Source: Acidobacteriota bacterium
GTDB taxonomy: Bacteria; Acidobacteriota; Terriglobia; Terriglobales; Acidobacteriaceae
Reading direction: 5' to 3'
Assembly: GCA_021813745.1 (NCBI GenBank)
Contig: JAKAJO010000134.1
Span: forward strand, 62,001 to 126,000
DNA: 64,000 bases
In this document: one piece after another, positions 44,359 through 52,080 of the stretch
Position numbering within the stretch: position 1 is the stretch's first letter
How the letters are laid out: every line of letters starts with the position of its first letter
The notes under the pieces: generated by a model
The model's database searches: none
What the model was told of the DNA's origin: nothing
The model's input: the letters and a program-made list of their open reading frames with translations, nothing else
Translations under genes and position numbers: made by a program

Positions 44359-46500
44359 ATGAAAACGTACCAGGGAAGTGAGATCCGCAACGTAGCTGTA
44401 GTCGGGCATGCGCACAGCGGCAAGACGACATTGATTGCCGCTCTGCTGCATGCCGCAAAGATGACGCCGACACAGGGAAGGGTAGAAGACGGTTCGGCCG
44501 TAACCGCCTATGACGAAGAAGAGGTTGCCCGCGGCACCACCATGCAGAACGCCGTGGCTTTTGCCGAGTGGCAGGGCGTGAAGATTAATTTCGTGGACAC
44601 TCCGGGCTTTCATATGTTTTCCCATGAGGCGCGCGCCGCGCTGCTGCCGGTTGAGGCAGCCCTCGTGGTGGTAAATGCGCAGAACGGCGTGGAGGCCGTG
44701 ACCGAGCGCGTGTGGAAGTATGCCGAGGAGGCGAACATTCCCCGCGTGGTTGTGGTCAACCAGATGGATCACCCGAAGGCTGGCGGCGGAGGAGGACTCA
44801 GCGCGCTCATCGACGACCTGCACGAGCGCTGGGGCCGCAATTGCGTACCGGTGCAGCTGCCCATCTCCGATGCGCAGGGATTTCACGGTGTAGTGGACCT
44901 GGTAACGATGGAAGCCTATCACTACACGCCGGGCGGCGATGGCCGCGGCAAAGTGACGGGAGAGATTCCCGCCAGCCTGGCAGCACAGGCCAAGGCCGCG
45001 CATGAAGCATTGGTTGAGCTTGTAGCCGAGGGCAAGGACGAACTAATGGAAGAGTTCTTCGCAGAGGGCACCATTCCAGAAGAGCATCTGATCGCTGCCC
45101 TGCATGAAGCGATTCGCGAAGACCGCATCTTCCCTGTGCTTTTTGCCAGCGGACTGGCTAACATGGCGGCCGATCATCTGCTGGACTTTATCAAGGTCTA
45201 TGGGCCGTCGCCTATCGAGCGCGCTCCCTTTGCCGTAAAGGCCCCTGCCGCACAAGCAGCCGCGGAAAGCGGAAGCACCAGCGATGCAAAATTGGCTCTG
45301 CGCCGCGTGGATGATGCGGAGCCTACGGCCCTGGTGGTCTTCAAGACGATGACAGACCCGTTCGCAGGCCGTATCAGCTTCTTCAAGGTGGTGAGTGGCA
45401 TCATCAAGAATGATGCGACACTCGATAATTACACGCGACGCGGCCAGGAGCGCTTCTCGCATCTGAGCGTGATGCAGGGGCGTAAAGCGGTGGAGGTGGC
45501 CGAACTGCACGCGGGCGATCTGGGCGCCGTGGCCAAGCTGCGCGAGACGCTCACTGGCGACACCCTGGGGCAGAAAGGCGCGGAGATTCAGATCGAGCTG
45601 GCGTCGATGCCGGAGCCGGCGATGACTTATGCGATTGAGCCGAAAACACGCGCCGATGAAGACAAACTAGCTCCCGCAATTCACAAGCTGATGGAAGAGG
45701 ATCTGCTGATTCGCTTCTTCCGCGATCCGCAAACCAGTGAATTCCTGATTGCAGGTGCCGGCCAGCCTCACATCGAAGCGATCGTGAGCCGGCTCAAGAA
45801 GCGCTACCACGCTGAGGTTACGCTGAAGGCGCCCAAGGTGCCGTATCGCGAAACCATCCGCGGGCGCGCCGACGCCCAGGGACGGCACAAGAAACAGACT
45901 GGAGGCCATGGTCAGTTCGGCGACTGCAAGATCCGTATGGAGCCATTGCCGCGCGGTGGCGGTTTCGAGTTTGCCAATGAAATCTTCGGTGGTGCCATTC
46001 CAAGGCAGTTCGTTCCCGCAGTCGAAAAGGGCATCGTCGAATCGGCCGCGCGCGGCTACCTGGCCGGATATCCGGTCGTGGACTTCAAAGTGACGGTCTA
46101 CGACGGCAGCTATCACGACGTGGACTCCAACGAAATGTCGTTCAAGATGGCTGGCCGTCTGGCCTTCCGCAAGTGCATGGAGCAGGCCAAGCCATGCTTG
46201 CTTGAGCCCATCATGAAAGTTGAAATCGAAGCGCCGGACGAATTTGCTGGCACCCTGATGGGCGACCTGAACAGCCGCCGCGGGCGCGTGCAGGGTATGG
46301 ATACGCGTGGCCGCACGACGATCATCAACGCTGAGGTGCCGATGGCCGAGATGCTGACCTATGGCACGCACCTGACCTCGATGACACAGGGCAAGGGCAA
46401 CTACCGCATGGAGGTGGACCACTACGACATCGTGCCGCAGCCGGTGGCCGAAAAGATTCTGGCCAACGCCAAGCGGCCGGTCGAAGTGGAAGAGGAATAA
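44359..46500 (+). CDS. EF-G-like translation GTPase (EF-G2 type)
   Basis: A 713-residue EF-G homologue, near the length of EF-G (about 700). GTP-binding motifs: G1 GHAHSGKTTL (about 14-23), G3 DTPGFH, G4 NQMD, and the switch region ARGTTMQNAV in place of the usual RGITI of EF-G. Domains III-V are present, including GRADAQGRHKKQTGGHGQFGDCKIRMEPLPRGGGFEF and PDEFAGTLMGDLNSRRGRVQGMDTRG. The switch change and divergence suggest the EF-G2/'FusA-like' group rather than the main translocase; its role is unknown. AAGGAG precedes the ATG by eight bases. No fusA, tuf or rps genes are near. Confidence 0.88.
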   Translation: MKTYQGSEIRNVAVVGHAHSGKTTLIAALLHAAKMTPTQGRVEDGSAVTAYDEEEVARGTTMQNAVAFAEWQGVKINFVDTPGFHMFSHEARAALLPVEAALVVVNAQNGVEAVTERVWKYAEEANIPRVVVVNQMDHPKAGGGGGLSALIDDLHERWGRNCVPVQLPISDAQGFHGVVDLVTMEAYHYTPGGDGRGKVTGEIPASLAAQAKAAHEALVELVAEGKDELMEEFFAEGTIPEEHLIAALHEAIREDRIFPVLFASGLANMAADHLLDFIKVYGPSPIERAPFAVKAPAAQAAAESGSTSDAKLALRRVDDAEPTALVVFKTMTDPFAGRISFFKVVSGIIKNDATLDNYTRRGQERFSHLSVMQGRKAVEVAELHAGDLGAVAKLRETLTGDTLGQKGAEIQIELASMPEPAMTYAIEPKTRADEDKLAPAIHKLMEEDLLIRFFRDPQTSEFLIAGAGQPHIEAIVSRLKKRYHAEVTLKAPKVPYRETIRGRADAQGRHKKQTGGHGQFGDCKIRMEPLPRGGGFEFANEIFGGAIPRQFVPAVEKGIVESAARGYLAGYPVVDFKVTVYDGSYHDVDSNEMSFKMAGRLAFRKCMEQAKPCLLEPIMKVEIEAPDEFAGTLMGDLNSRRGRVQGMDTRGRTTIINAEVPMAEMLTYGTHLTSMTQGKGNYRMEVDHYDIVPQPVAEKILANAKRPVEVEEE

Positions 46501-46511
46501 GCTGCAAACCG

Positions 46512-46551
46512 GATCATCACCGGGAGCTAGTCATAGCGCTCGGTGATGATC
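46512..46551. terminator. Long inverted repeat between convergent EF-G-like and FNR genes
   Basis: GATCATCACCG and CGGTGATGATC are perfect 11-bp arms with an 18-base loop. The right arm is the last coding stretch of the FNR gene, including its ITER codons; the left arm is intergenic, right after the EF-G-like stop. Likely a bidirectional terminator; no T-run. Confidence 0.6.
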
Positions 46552-47279
46552 TGCTTGCGATTCCATCCAAGCTCTTTCAGCCGCTCGCGCACCGCGTTGA
46601 TCATCGGACTCAGCCCGCAGACGTATGCATAGATGCCGAACTCGGCTCCAGCGCCCTCGGGATTGTGTTCCGTCGCGATTCGCACCGCATGCTCCTGCAC
46701 ATACCCGCGCAGCCCGTGCCAATCCTCTCCAGCGCGGCTTAAGGTCGGCAGGTAGTGGAAGTTTACTTGCCGTGCCGCGATGGCCTCAAACTCTTCGCGA
46801 TAGTACAACTCCGTCTCATGGCGCGTGCCATAGACCAGCCAGATCTGCCGTCCGCCGCTGCGATCAGGCCCGCCCTCAGGAAATAGCCATTGCAGAAAGC
46901 CGCGCATCGGCGCCACGCCGGTGCCGGTGGCGATCAAAATTGAGTCCGTCAGCGGTTGGTGCAATGTGAAGAATCCCAGCGGCTCCTGGAATTGCAGTGT
47001 GTCCCCTTCCTGCATGTCGGCAAGGCGATTGGAGAAGAATCCATCGTCCACACGGTTCAGGCAAAGCGCAAACCGGTTTCCACTGGGAGCAGAAGCAATG
47101 GAATAGGCGCGCATTTGCTGCTTGCCGCTCGCGTCCTCTGCCACGGCTGAGACGAACTGCCCCGGCGCGAATGCCAGCTCTCTTCGGTCTTCCAACGCAA
47201 ACTCAAGATCAAAACATTGCGCGCTTTCTGATAGGCACCGCTTGTGGATCAGTCGCGCAGTCAGCAGTTCTCGTGTCAC
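46527..47279 (-). CDS. Ferredoxin/flavodoxin-NADP reductase
   Basis: A 250-residue FNR-type flavoprotein moving electrons between NADPH and a ferredoxin or flavodoxin. The FAD-binding RxYS motif is MRAYSIAS (about 57-63), the GFFSNRLADMQEGDTLQFQEPLGFF stretch is in place, and the NADP-binding loop ATGTGVAPMRGFL follows. The C-terminus carries YAYVCGLSPMINAVRERLKELGW, typical of this family. The size is close to E. coli Fpr (248). The start is probably a GTG at 47279, since there is no ATG near the conserved start; longer starts at 47318 or 47321 are possible. It is convergent with the EF-G-like gene. Confidence 0.85.
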   Translation of the reverse strand: MTRELLTARLIHKRCLSESAQCFDLEFALEDRRELAFAPGQFVSAVAEDASGKQQMRAYSIASAPSGNRFALCLNRVDDGFFSNRLADMQEGDTLQFQEPLGFFTLHQPLTDSILIATGTGVAPMRGFLQWLFPEGGPDRSGGRQIWLVYGTRHETELYYREEFEAIAARQVNFHYLPTLSRAGEDWHGLRGYVQEHAVRIATEHNPEGAGAEFGIYAYVCGLSPMINAVRERLKELGWNRKQIITERYD

Positions 47280-47518
47280 AGGGCTCTCGCATCCGGGAAT
47301 TACGGCCCATGCAGGCACCACGTGCAGTATCGCGACCAGGCATCCAGGCTGGCAAGCGTTGGCTTGTCTGGGGTCCTTGCCCGCCGCGAAAGCCGAAGGC
47401 TGTCGTGACGCGCAGCGATGAGTTCCAATACCTTGGAAAGAAGGAAGTGAACTGATCGCTGCTTCGTGACCGCATCGTCCGTCGACGTGCATCAATCAAA
47501 GTGAGTTATGCTGTCTCT

Positions 47519-47758
47519 ATGGCATCCCAATCGATACTCGCCCAGATTGATGCGGAGATTGCAAAGCTGGTTGAAGCTCGCAAGATTCTCTCAAAAGTCA
47601 CCTTGCTCGGTGGCACGAACATTGCTCGAGTGGTGAAGAAAGCTTCGGCAAAGTCGCCAAGAAAGCGCGTCCTCAGTCCCGAGGCTCGCAAGCGTATTGC
47701 CGATGCGCAGCGCCGCCGCTGGGCCGCGCAGCGCGCCAAGAACAAAAAGGAAGCCTGA
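47519..47758 (+). CDS. Small basic protein, LSPEARKRIADAQRRRW type
   Basis: A 79-residue protein: an N-terminal helix (ILAQIDAEIAKLVEARKIL) followed by a strongly basic tail, KKASAKSPRKRVLSPEARKRIADAQRRRWAAQRAKNKKEA. The LSPEARKRIAxAQRRRWA motif recurs in many small acidobacterial proteins (recalled, not checked). The charge suggests nucleic-acid binding. The start is the ATG at 47519; an in-frame GTG at 47501 adds six residues. No SD was obvious. The 240 bases between it and the divergent FNR gene show nothing else. Confidence 0.65.
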   Translation: MASQSILAQIDAEIAKLVEARKILSKVTLLGGTNIARVVKKASAKSPRKRVLSPEARKRIADAQRRRWAAQRAKNKKEA

Positions 47759-47790
47759 TTTACTCTGCCTGCGCTGGATTTGAGTCACAC

Positions 47791-49074
47791 CTACCAGGTT
47801 TCGATAGCCAGGACGTTTGGCGGGCCTGAGTGGCCTTGAATGACCTGCGTTTCAATGACCGCCTCAAGATTCTTGTGAGCCCAGTCTGCAGGAGCCTTGG
47901 CCAAAAGTGAATCGAGATACACGGGGTTGTAGAGAATTTCGCCAGCTGCTTCCGTGCCTTCCTCTGAGATTCCGGCCGCGATAATCACCGGCTGTCCCGT
48001 GGTCTTGTCCTGAATGCGCGCGACAATCGCGTAGTCGCGCGCGAGCTTTTCATAGGGCAAATCCCATGCCGTTGCCCATGTGGTCTTTTTGTTACTCTTG
48101 CGGTCAACCAGCAACGCAACTCCATCCTGCGATTCAAAGCCGAAACGCAAATGCTGGGTCACGCGCAAGGTCCAGATATTGTCGAATGCCCCAATCAATA
48201 CGACCGGCCCTTCGCGCAACTGCTCAAATGTGGCTTCCGAAGCCGGCTCCACGCGAAAGGTTTTGCGCCGCATCTCCAGCGCGGCTGCCGTGCGCGTCAG
48301 GGTGATGACGTCGGCCAGCGCCAGGTTGCCGGAGTAATGAAGCCTGACGTAGAGCTTCTCCGGCTCGGAAGGCGGTACGGGCGCATTCATATCGTTGATG
48401 TCATCGAGATCGATATTTTTTGCGGGCTCACCCAGGCAGAAGGTTGCCGGGTTCGCGCTCGATGTTACCGGCTGCCAGAAGATGTCAATATTCGAGGGCT
48501 TCGGGGGTGGTGGAACCGGCGGATAGTGGCGTCCAACATCCACACCCGCTGCGCCGGCGAGGAGGACAAGCAGCACGACCAGCATCCACCGGAGCCTCAC
48601 TGCATGCACCGTCGTAGCTGGGTGGCTGCCGGGCACCTCGGCAGCCTGCAGCGTCTGGAGCGTGTTCTCCGGCTCTGGTTTTGCCGCGGAAGGCACCTCA
48701 GAAGCTCGAAACACCGGCACATAAGTCCCAATCGGCAGCTCGACTACCAGTTCTCCCGCATGGGCTGCGTCGTAGTAGTACTGGGAGAGACGCTTGCGGA
48801 CTTCCCCAGCCGTGATGCGAACCACCGGGTCGGCGTTGGCATCGTAACTCGGAGAGCGTCCGAAGACCTCGATACCAATCAGGCGCTCCTTCAGATCGGC
48901 GGTATTCCCCAGCAGGGTCTGTTCCACAACATACGTCAGCAACGCGGGGTAACGCTTGCTATTCGCAAATAAGGGGTGGGCGACGAGGCGGCTCAGCTGC
49001 TCGCGAACCCCAACCGGATCGACGAGACTTTCCAGGCCCTCATTGTCCTGCGCGGTCTTGGGCGCAATGGCCAT
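47791..49074 (-). CDS. Membrane-anchored regulator-like protein, winged-helix-like N-terminus
   Basis: A 427-residue protein. Residues about 20-125 (REQLSRLVAHPLFANSKRYPALLTYVVEQTLLGNTADLKERLIGIEVFGRSPSYDANADPVVRITAGEVRKRLSQYY, then ELPIGTYVPVF) form a domain that I have seen in front of membrane helices and TPR/TolB parts in acidobacteria. Its layout (helices, then a beta wing with GTYVPVF) resembles a winged helix as in CadC; DNA binding is inferred. One membrane helix follows at 163-181. The C-terminal 240 residues have no motif I recognise. It is divergent from a GH3 gene across a 628-base spacer. Confidence 0.6.
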   Translation of the reverse strand: MAIAPKTAQDNEGLESLVDPVGVREQLSRLVAHPLFANSKRYPALLTYVVEQTLLGNTADLKERLIGIEVFGRSPSYDANADPVVRITAGEVRKRLSQYYYDAAHAGELVVELPIGTYVPVFRASEVPSAAKPEPENTLQTLQAAEVPGSHPATTVHAVRLRWMLVVLLVLLAGAAGVDVGRHYPPVPPPPKPSNIDIFWQPVTSSANPATFCLGEPAKNIDLDDINDMNAPVPPSEPEKLYVRLHYSGNLALADVITLTRTAAALEMRRKTFRVEPASEATFEQLREGPVVLIGAFDNIWTLRVTQHLRFGFESQDGVALLVDRKSNKKTTWATAWDLPYEKLARDYAIVARIQDKTTGQPVIIAAGISEEGTEAAGEILYNPVYLDSLLAKAPADWAHKNLEAVIETQVIQGHSGPPNVLAIETW

Positions 49075-49331
49075 GCCCTGGCTCCTTCACACGGGCTCTC
49101 ACAGAGGCGGTTCGCCACTCCAGGGAGAGAGCACGTACGATTGCTGTTCGCCGGGTGAATTTTGGGCTGACTTGGCCCGCACACGAGCGTCATCCTGGAA
49201 GCGATGTTTTTACAATCCAACGCCGCCGTCGGTTATCCCCTTGCGGCAGCTTTCCCCACTCTTTCCAGCAGTTTTTGGATTGCAATAGGTATCATACGTC
49301 CACGTAATGCCGCTGTCTATACTGGATTAAG

Positions 49332-49344
49332 TTGAATCATTCAA
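49332..49344. promoter_or_regulatory. Palindrome TTGAAT-C-ATTCAA
   Basis: Perfect 6-base arms around one base. It lies between the regulator-like gene and the GH3 gene, where an operator would be expected. It differs from the GH79-side palindrome, so a different protein is likely to bind. Confidence 0.35.
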
Positions 49345-49481
49345 ATAAGTTACATTTTTTCACAGCGATTTGCTACCCGATGGAACCTATCTGCGCCCCT
49401 GAACGCACACTACATTGGTTGCGGTCCAGAAAAGGTGTCAGCGGCAGCCCTGTGCGAAGAAGAGATTCTTCAATCGGTCAG

Positions 49482-49497
49482 TGTGCATGATGGCACA
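49482..49497. promoter_or_regulatory. CRP/FNR-geometry palindrome TGTGC-N6-GCACA
   Basis: The arms and 6-base spacer match the geometry of CRP-type sites (TGTGA-N6-TCACA) with one changed pair. It lies about 205 bases before the GH3 start. One occurrence, so only suggestive. Confidence 0.3.
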
Positions 49498-49702
49498 TTT
49501 TCTTGTGATTGCGGCTCCTCGCCCCTCCGATTCGCCAGATCTGGATTCCATCCAGGCGGGACGTCTCGGGGGGCGCTTTTTTTTGCAACGAGGGTAGCGC
49601 AAGGGTGAGGGGCGTGCCAAGAGTGCGAATTGATGAAACTCCATTGGGTCTGCTGGGAGAGATCGTGGATTGGGCCATTGACTTAAGGAGAAATTCAGAA
49701 CC

Positions 49703-52006
49703 ATGGATATGAAGATGGGACGGAAGGGCATGGGTTTCGTGGCGGCGCTATTTTTGCTTGCCGTTGGGGCTGGCGCGCAGGCACCCATGTCACACGAGGA
49801 GGCGCATCAGCGCGCTGAGAGTCTGCTGAAACAGATGACGGTGGAGGAGAAGGTCGGCCAGATGAACCAGGCTTCTGGAGCAGCCCTTCCCATGCTTGGT
49901 GGCCAGAAGCCGGATTCCTTGATCGTTCAAGGCAAGGTTGGTTCGATTCTGTGGCTCACGGATGTGAAGGAGATCAATCGCCTTCAACACCTCGCGGTGG
50001 AAAAGTCCCGCCTCCATGTTCCCATTCTCTTTGCATTTGATGTGATTCATGGCTATCGGACAGTCTTTCCGGTGCCACTCGCCATGGCGTCCTCCTGGGA
50101 TCCCAGCGTTGAGGAGCAGGCACAGCACTTCGCAGCGGAGGATGCAAGGGCCGCTGGAATTGATTGGACATTCACGCCGATGGTGGATATTGCGCGCGAT
50201 GCCCGGTGGGGACGCATGGTGGAAGGCGCCGGCGAAGATCCCTACCTGGGCGCGGCGATGGCCCGCGCACAGGTGCGCGGTTTTCAGGGTGCGGCGATCG
50301 GCCCGGAGAGCATTTTGGCCTGCGTCAAGCACTTTGCGGGATACGGCGCAGCCGACGGCGGACGCGATTACGACTCCTCCTATGTGCCGGAAGAGCTGAT
50401 GCGCAACGTCTACCTGGTGCCGTTCCATGCGGCGGAGCAGGCTGGCGCCGCGACTTTCATGAGCGCGTACATGGACCTGAACGACGTACCCGCTTCAGGA
50501 AATCCCTGGCTGCTGACTGAGGTGTTGCGTAAGGACTGGGGCTTCAAGGGATTTGTGGTGTCAGATGCCTTTGCAGTGTCGAGCCTGCAGGTTCACGGCT
50601 ATGCCCGGGATCCCGAGGATGCTGCTTACAAGGCAGTCTCGGCCGGGCTGGACATGGACATGGCGAGTGAGACGTTTACCCACAATCTGCCGGGACTTGT
50701 GAAGAACGGCAAAGTGAGCGAAGCGCAACTGGACGCAGCAGTCCTGCCCATCCTGGAAGCGAAGTACGAGCTGGGGCTTTTTGATCATCCTTATGTGGAT
50801 GAGTCCAAGGTTGATGCCGTGCTGGATCGTCCTGAGGGCCTCGCGCTGGAGCGCAAGATTGCGGCTCGTTCCATGGTGCTGCTGAAGAACGACCATGCGA
50901 CCCTCCCGCTTTCCACTGGCATCAGGAAAATTGCAGTGATTGGCCCGCTTGCCTACTCGACCCGCGATATTGAGGGCGGCTGGACTGTCGAGGGTCTCTT
51001 CGGCGGGGCGAGCAAGAGCCATCCGGTGACGGTGCTGGCAGCTTTGAAAGAGCGCCTGGGAAGCGGAGCCGAGGTCAGCTATGTGCCTGGACCGGCTCTT
51101 TCGCGCCTGTATCCCTCGATGTTCGACCAGATGTCTGGCAAAAAGCCGTTGCCGCCGCCGACCGAAGCCGAAAAGGCGGACTGGCTGGCCAAGACCAAGG
51201 CCGCCGCAGAGCACGCCGACCTGGTCATCGCCGTAATGGGAGAGGCAGCGGACATGAGCAGCGAAGCCGCTTCGCGAGCGACTCTTACGCTGCCCGGCAT
51301 CCAGGAGCAAATGCTGGAGGCGGCGGCTTCAACCGGCAAGCCCGTCGTGCTGGTTCTCGAGAATGGACGGCCTCTGAATCTTCTTTGGGCATCGGAGCAT
51401 GTTCCGGCGATCCTGGAGGCATGGTATCCGGGCACTGAAGGCGGAGCTGCGGTCGCGGATGTTTTGTTCGGCGAAGTGAACCCCGGCGGCAAGCTACCCG
51501 TGAGTTGGCCCCGCATCGCGGGTCAGGAGCCGCTTTACTACAACCACAATCTGACCCATGAGCCGGAGGATCGTCCAGGCTTCACCTCGCGCTACTGGGA
51601 TATTTCGTCCAAGCCGCTGTTCCCGTTTGGCTACGGGCTCAGCTATACAACGTTCAAGTACTCTGACCTGAAGGTGAGCCAGAAGAGCATCCACGTGAAC
51701 GGCAGCACGGAAGTCAGCGTTGCGGTGACAAACACGGGCAATGTCACGGGCGATGCCGTGGCGCAGGTCTATATACACCAGCGTTACGGCTCGGCCTCAC
51801 GGCCGGTGCGCCAACTGAAGGGCTTTGAACGCGTAACGCTGAAGCCGGGCGAGACGCGGACCTTGACGTTTCCGCTTGGCCAGGCAGAACTGAGCTACTG
51901 GAATCCGCAGACGAAGGCGTGGGGGATGGAGCCAACGGAGTTTGACGTGTGGGCCGGAGGCGACTCGACGGCGAGCCTGCACACTGACTTCAGCGTGATT
52001 CAATAA
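49703..52006 (+). CDS. Secreted glycoside hydrolase family 3 beta-glucosidase (second of two)
   Basis: A 767-residue BglX-type GH3 enzyme with a signal peptide (KGMGFVAALFLLAVGAGAQA). KQMTVEEKVGQMNQASGAA, VIHGYRTVFPVPLA, FTPMVDIARDARWGRMVEGAGEDPYL and CVKHFAGYG match the first GH3 in this window. The nucleophile is in GFVVSDAFAV, where the usual aromatic or His neighbour is Ala. The (alpha/beta)6 domain (VIAVMGEAADMSSEAASRATLTLPGIQ) and a fibronectin-III tail (VTNTGNVTGDAVAQVYIHQRYGSASRPVRQLKGFERV) are complete. It is probably a paralogue with different sugar preference. A very stable hairpin follows. Confidence 0.94.
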   Translation: MDMKMGRKGMGFVAALFLLAVGAGAQAPMSHEEAHQRAESLLKQMTVEEKVGQMNQASGAALPMLGGQKPDSLIVQGKVGSILWLTDVKEINRLQHLAVEKSRLHVPILFAFDVIHGYRTVFPVPLAMASSWDPSVEEQAQHFAAEDARAAGIDWTFTPMVDIARDARWGRMVEGAGEDPYLGAAMARAQVRGFQGAAIGPESILACVKHFAGYGAADGGRDYDSSYVPEELMRNVYLVPFHAAEQAGAATFMSAYMDLNDVPASGNPWLLTEVLRKDWGFKGFVVSDAFAVSSLQVHGYARDPEDAAYKAVSAGLDMDMASETFTHNLPGLVKNGKVSEAQLDAAVLPILEAKYELGLFDHPYVDESKVDAVLDRPEGLALERKIAARSMVLLKNDHATLPLSTGIRKIAVIGPLAYSTRDIEGGWTVEGLFGGASKSHPVTVLAALKERLGSGAEVSYVPGPALSRLYPSMFDQMSGKKPLPPPTEAEKADWLAKTKAAAEHADLVIAVMGEAADMSSEAASRATLTLPGIQEQMLEAAASTGKPVVLVLENGRPLNLLWASEHVPAILEAWYPGTEGGAAVADVLFGEVNPGGKLPVSWPRIAGQEPLYYNHNLTHEPEDRPGFTSRYWDISSKPLFPFGYGLSYTTFKYSDLKVSQKSIHVNGSTEVSVAVTNTGNVTGDAVAQVYIHQRYGSASRPVRQLKGFERVTLKPGETRTLTFPLGQAELSYWNPQTKAWGMEPTEFDVWAGGDSTASLHTDFSVIQ

Positions 52007-52027
52007 ATCGAACCCGGCTTTGGAAAG

Positions 52028-52071
52028 CGGCCTGCTGGCTGCGGATGAAGGGTCCGCCAGCCAGCAGGCCG
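52028..52071. terminator. Very stable bidirectional hairpin
   Basis: An 18-bp stem with one bulge (CGGCCTGCTGGCTGCGGA against its near-complement) and a 7-base loop lies between the GH3 stop (52006) and the stop of the fusion gene (52081); TTTT follows at 52078. Confidence 0.75.
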
Positions 52072-52080
52072 TTCGCTGTT

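Larger units (their letters stand above)
49075..49702. other. 628-base spacer with two operator-like palindromes
   Basis: The upstream region of both the regulator-like gene and the second GH3 gene. It contains TTGAAT-C-ATTCAA (49332-49344), TGTGC-N6-GCACA (49482-49497) and CCAGATCTGG near 49547. A T8 run ends the 49560s without a clear stem. AAGGAG at 49685 precedes the GH3 ATG by 12 bases. Small open frames here are not supported by an SD or motifs. Confidence 0.45.

Noticed and set aside
49415-49597. 60-codon frame upstream of the second GH3
   Set aside because: No SD and a low-quality sequence; more likely promoter DNA.
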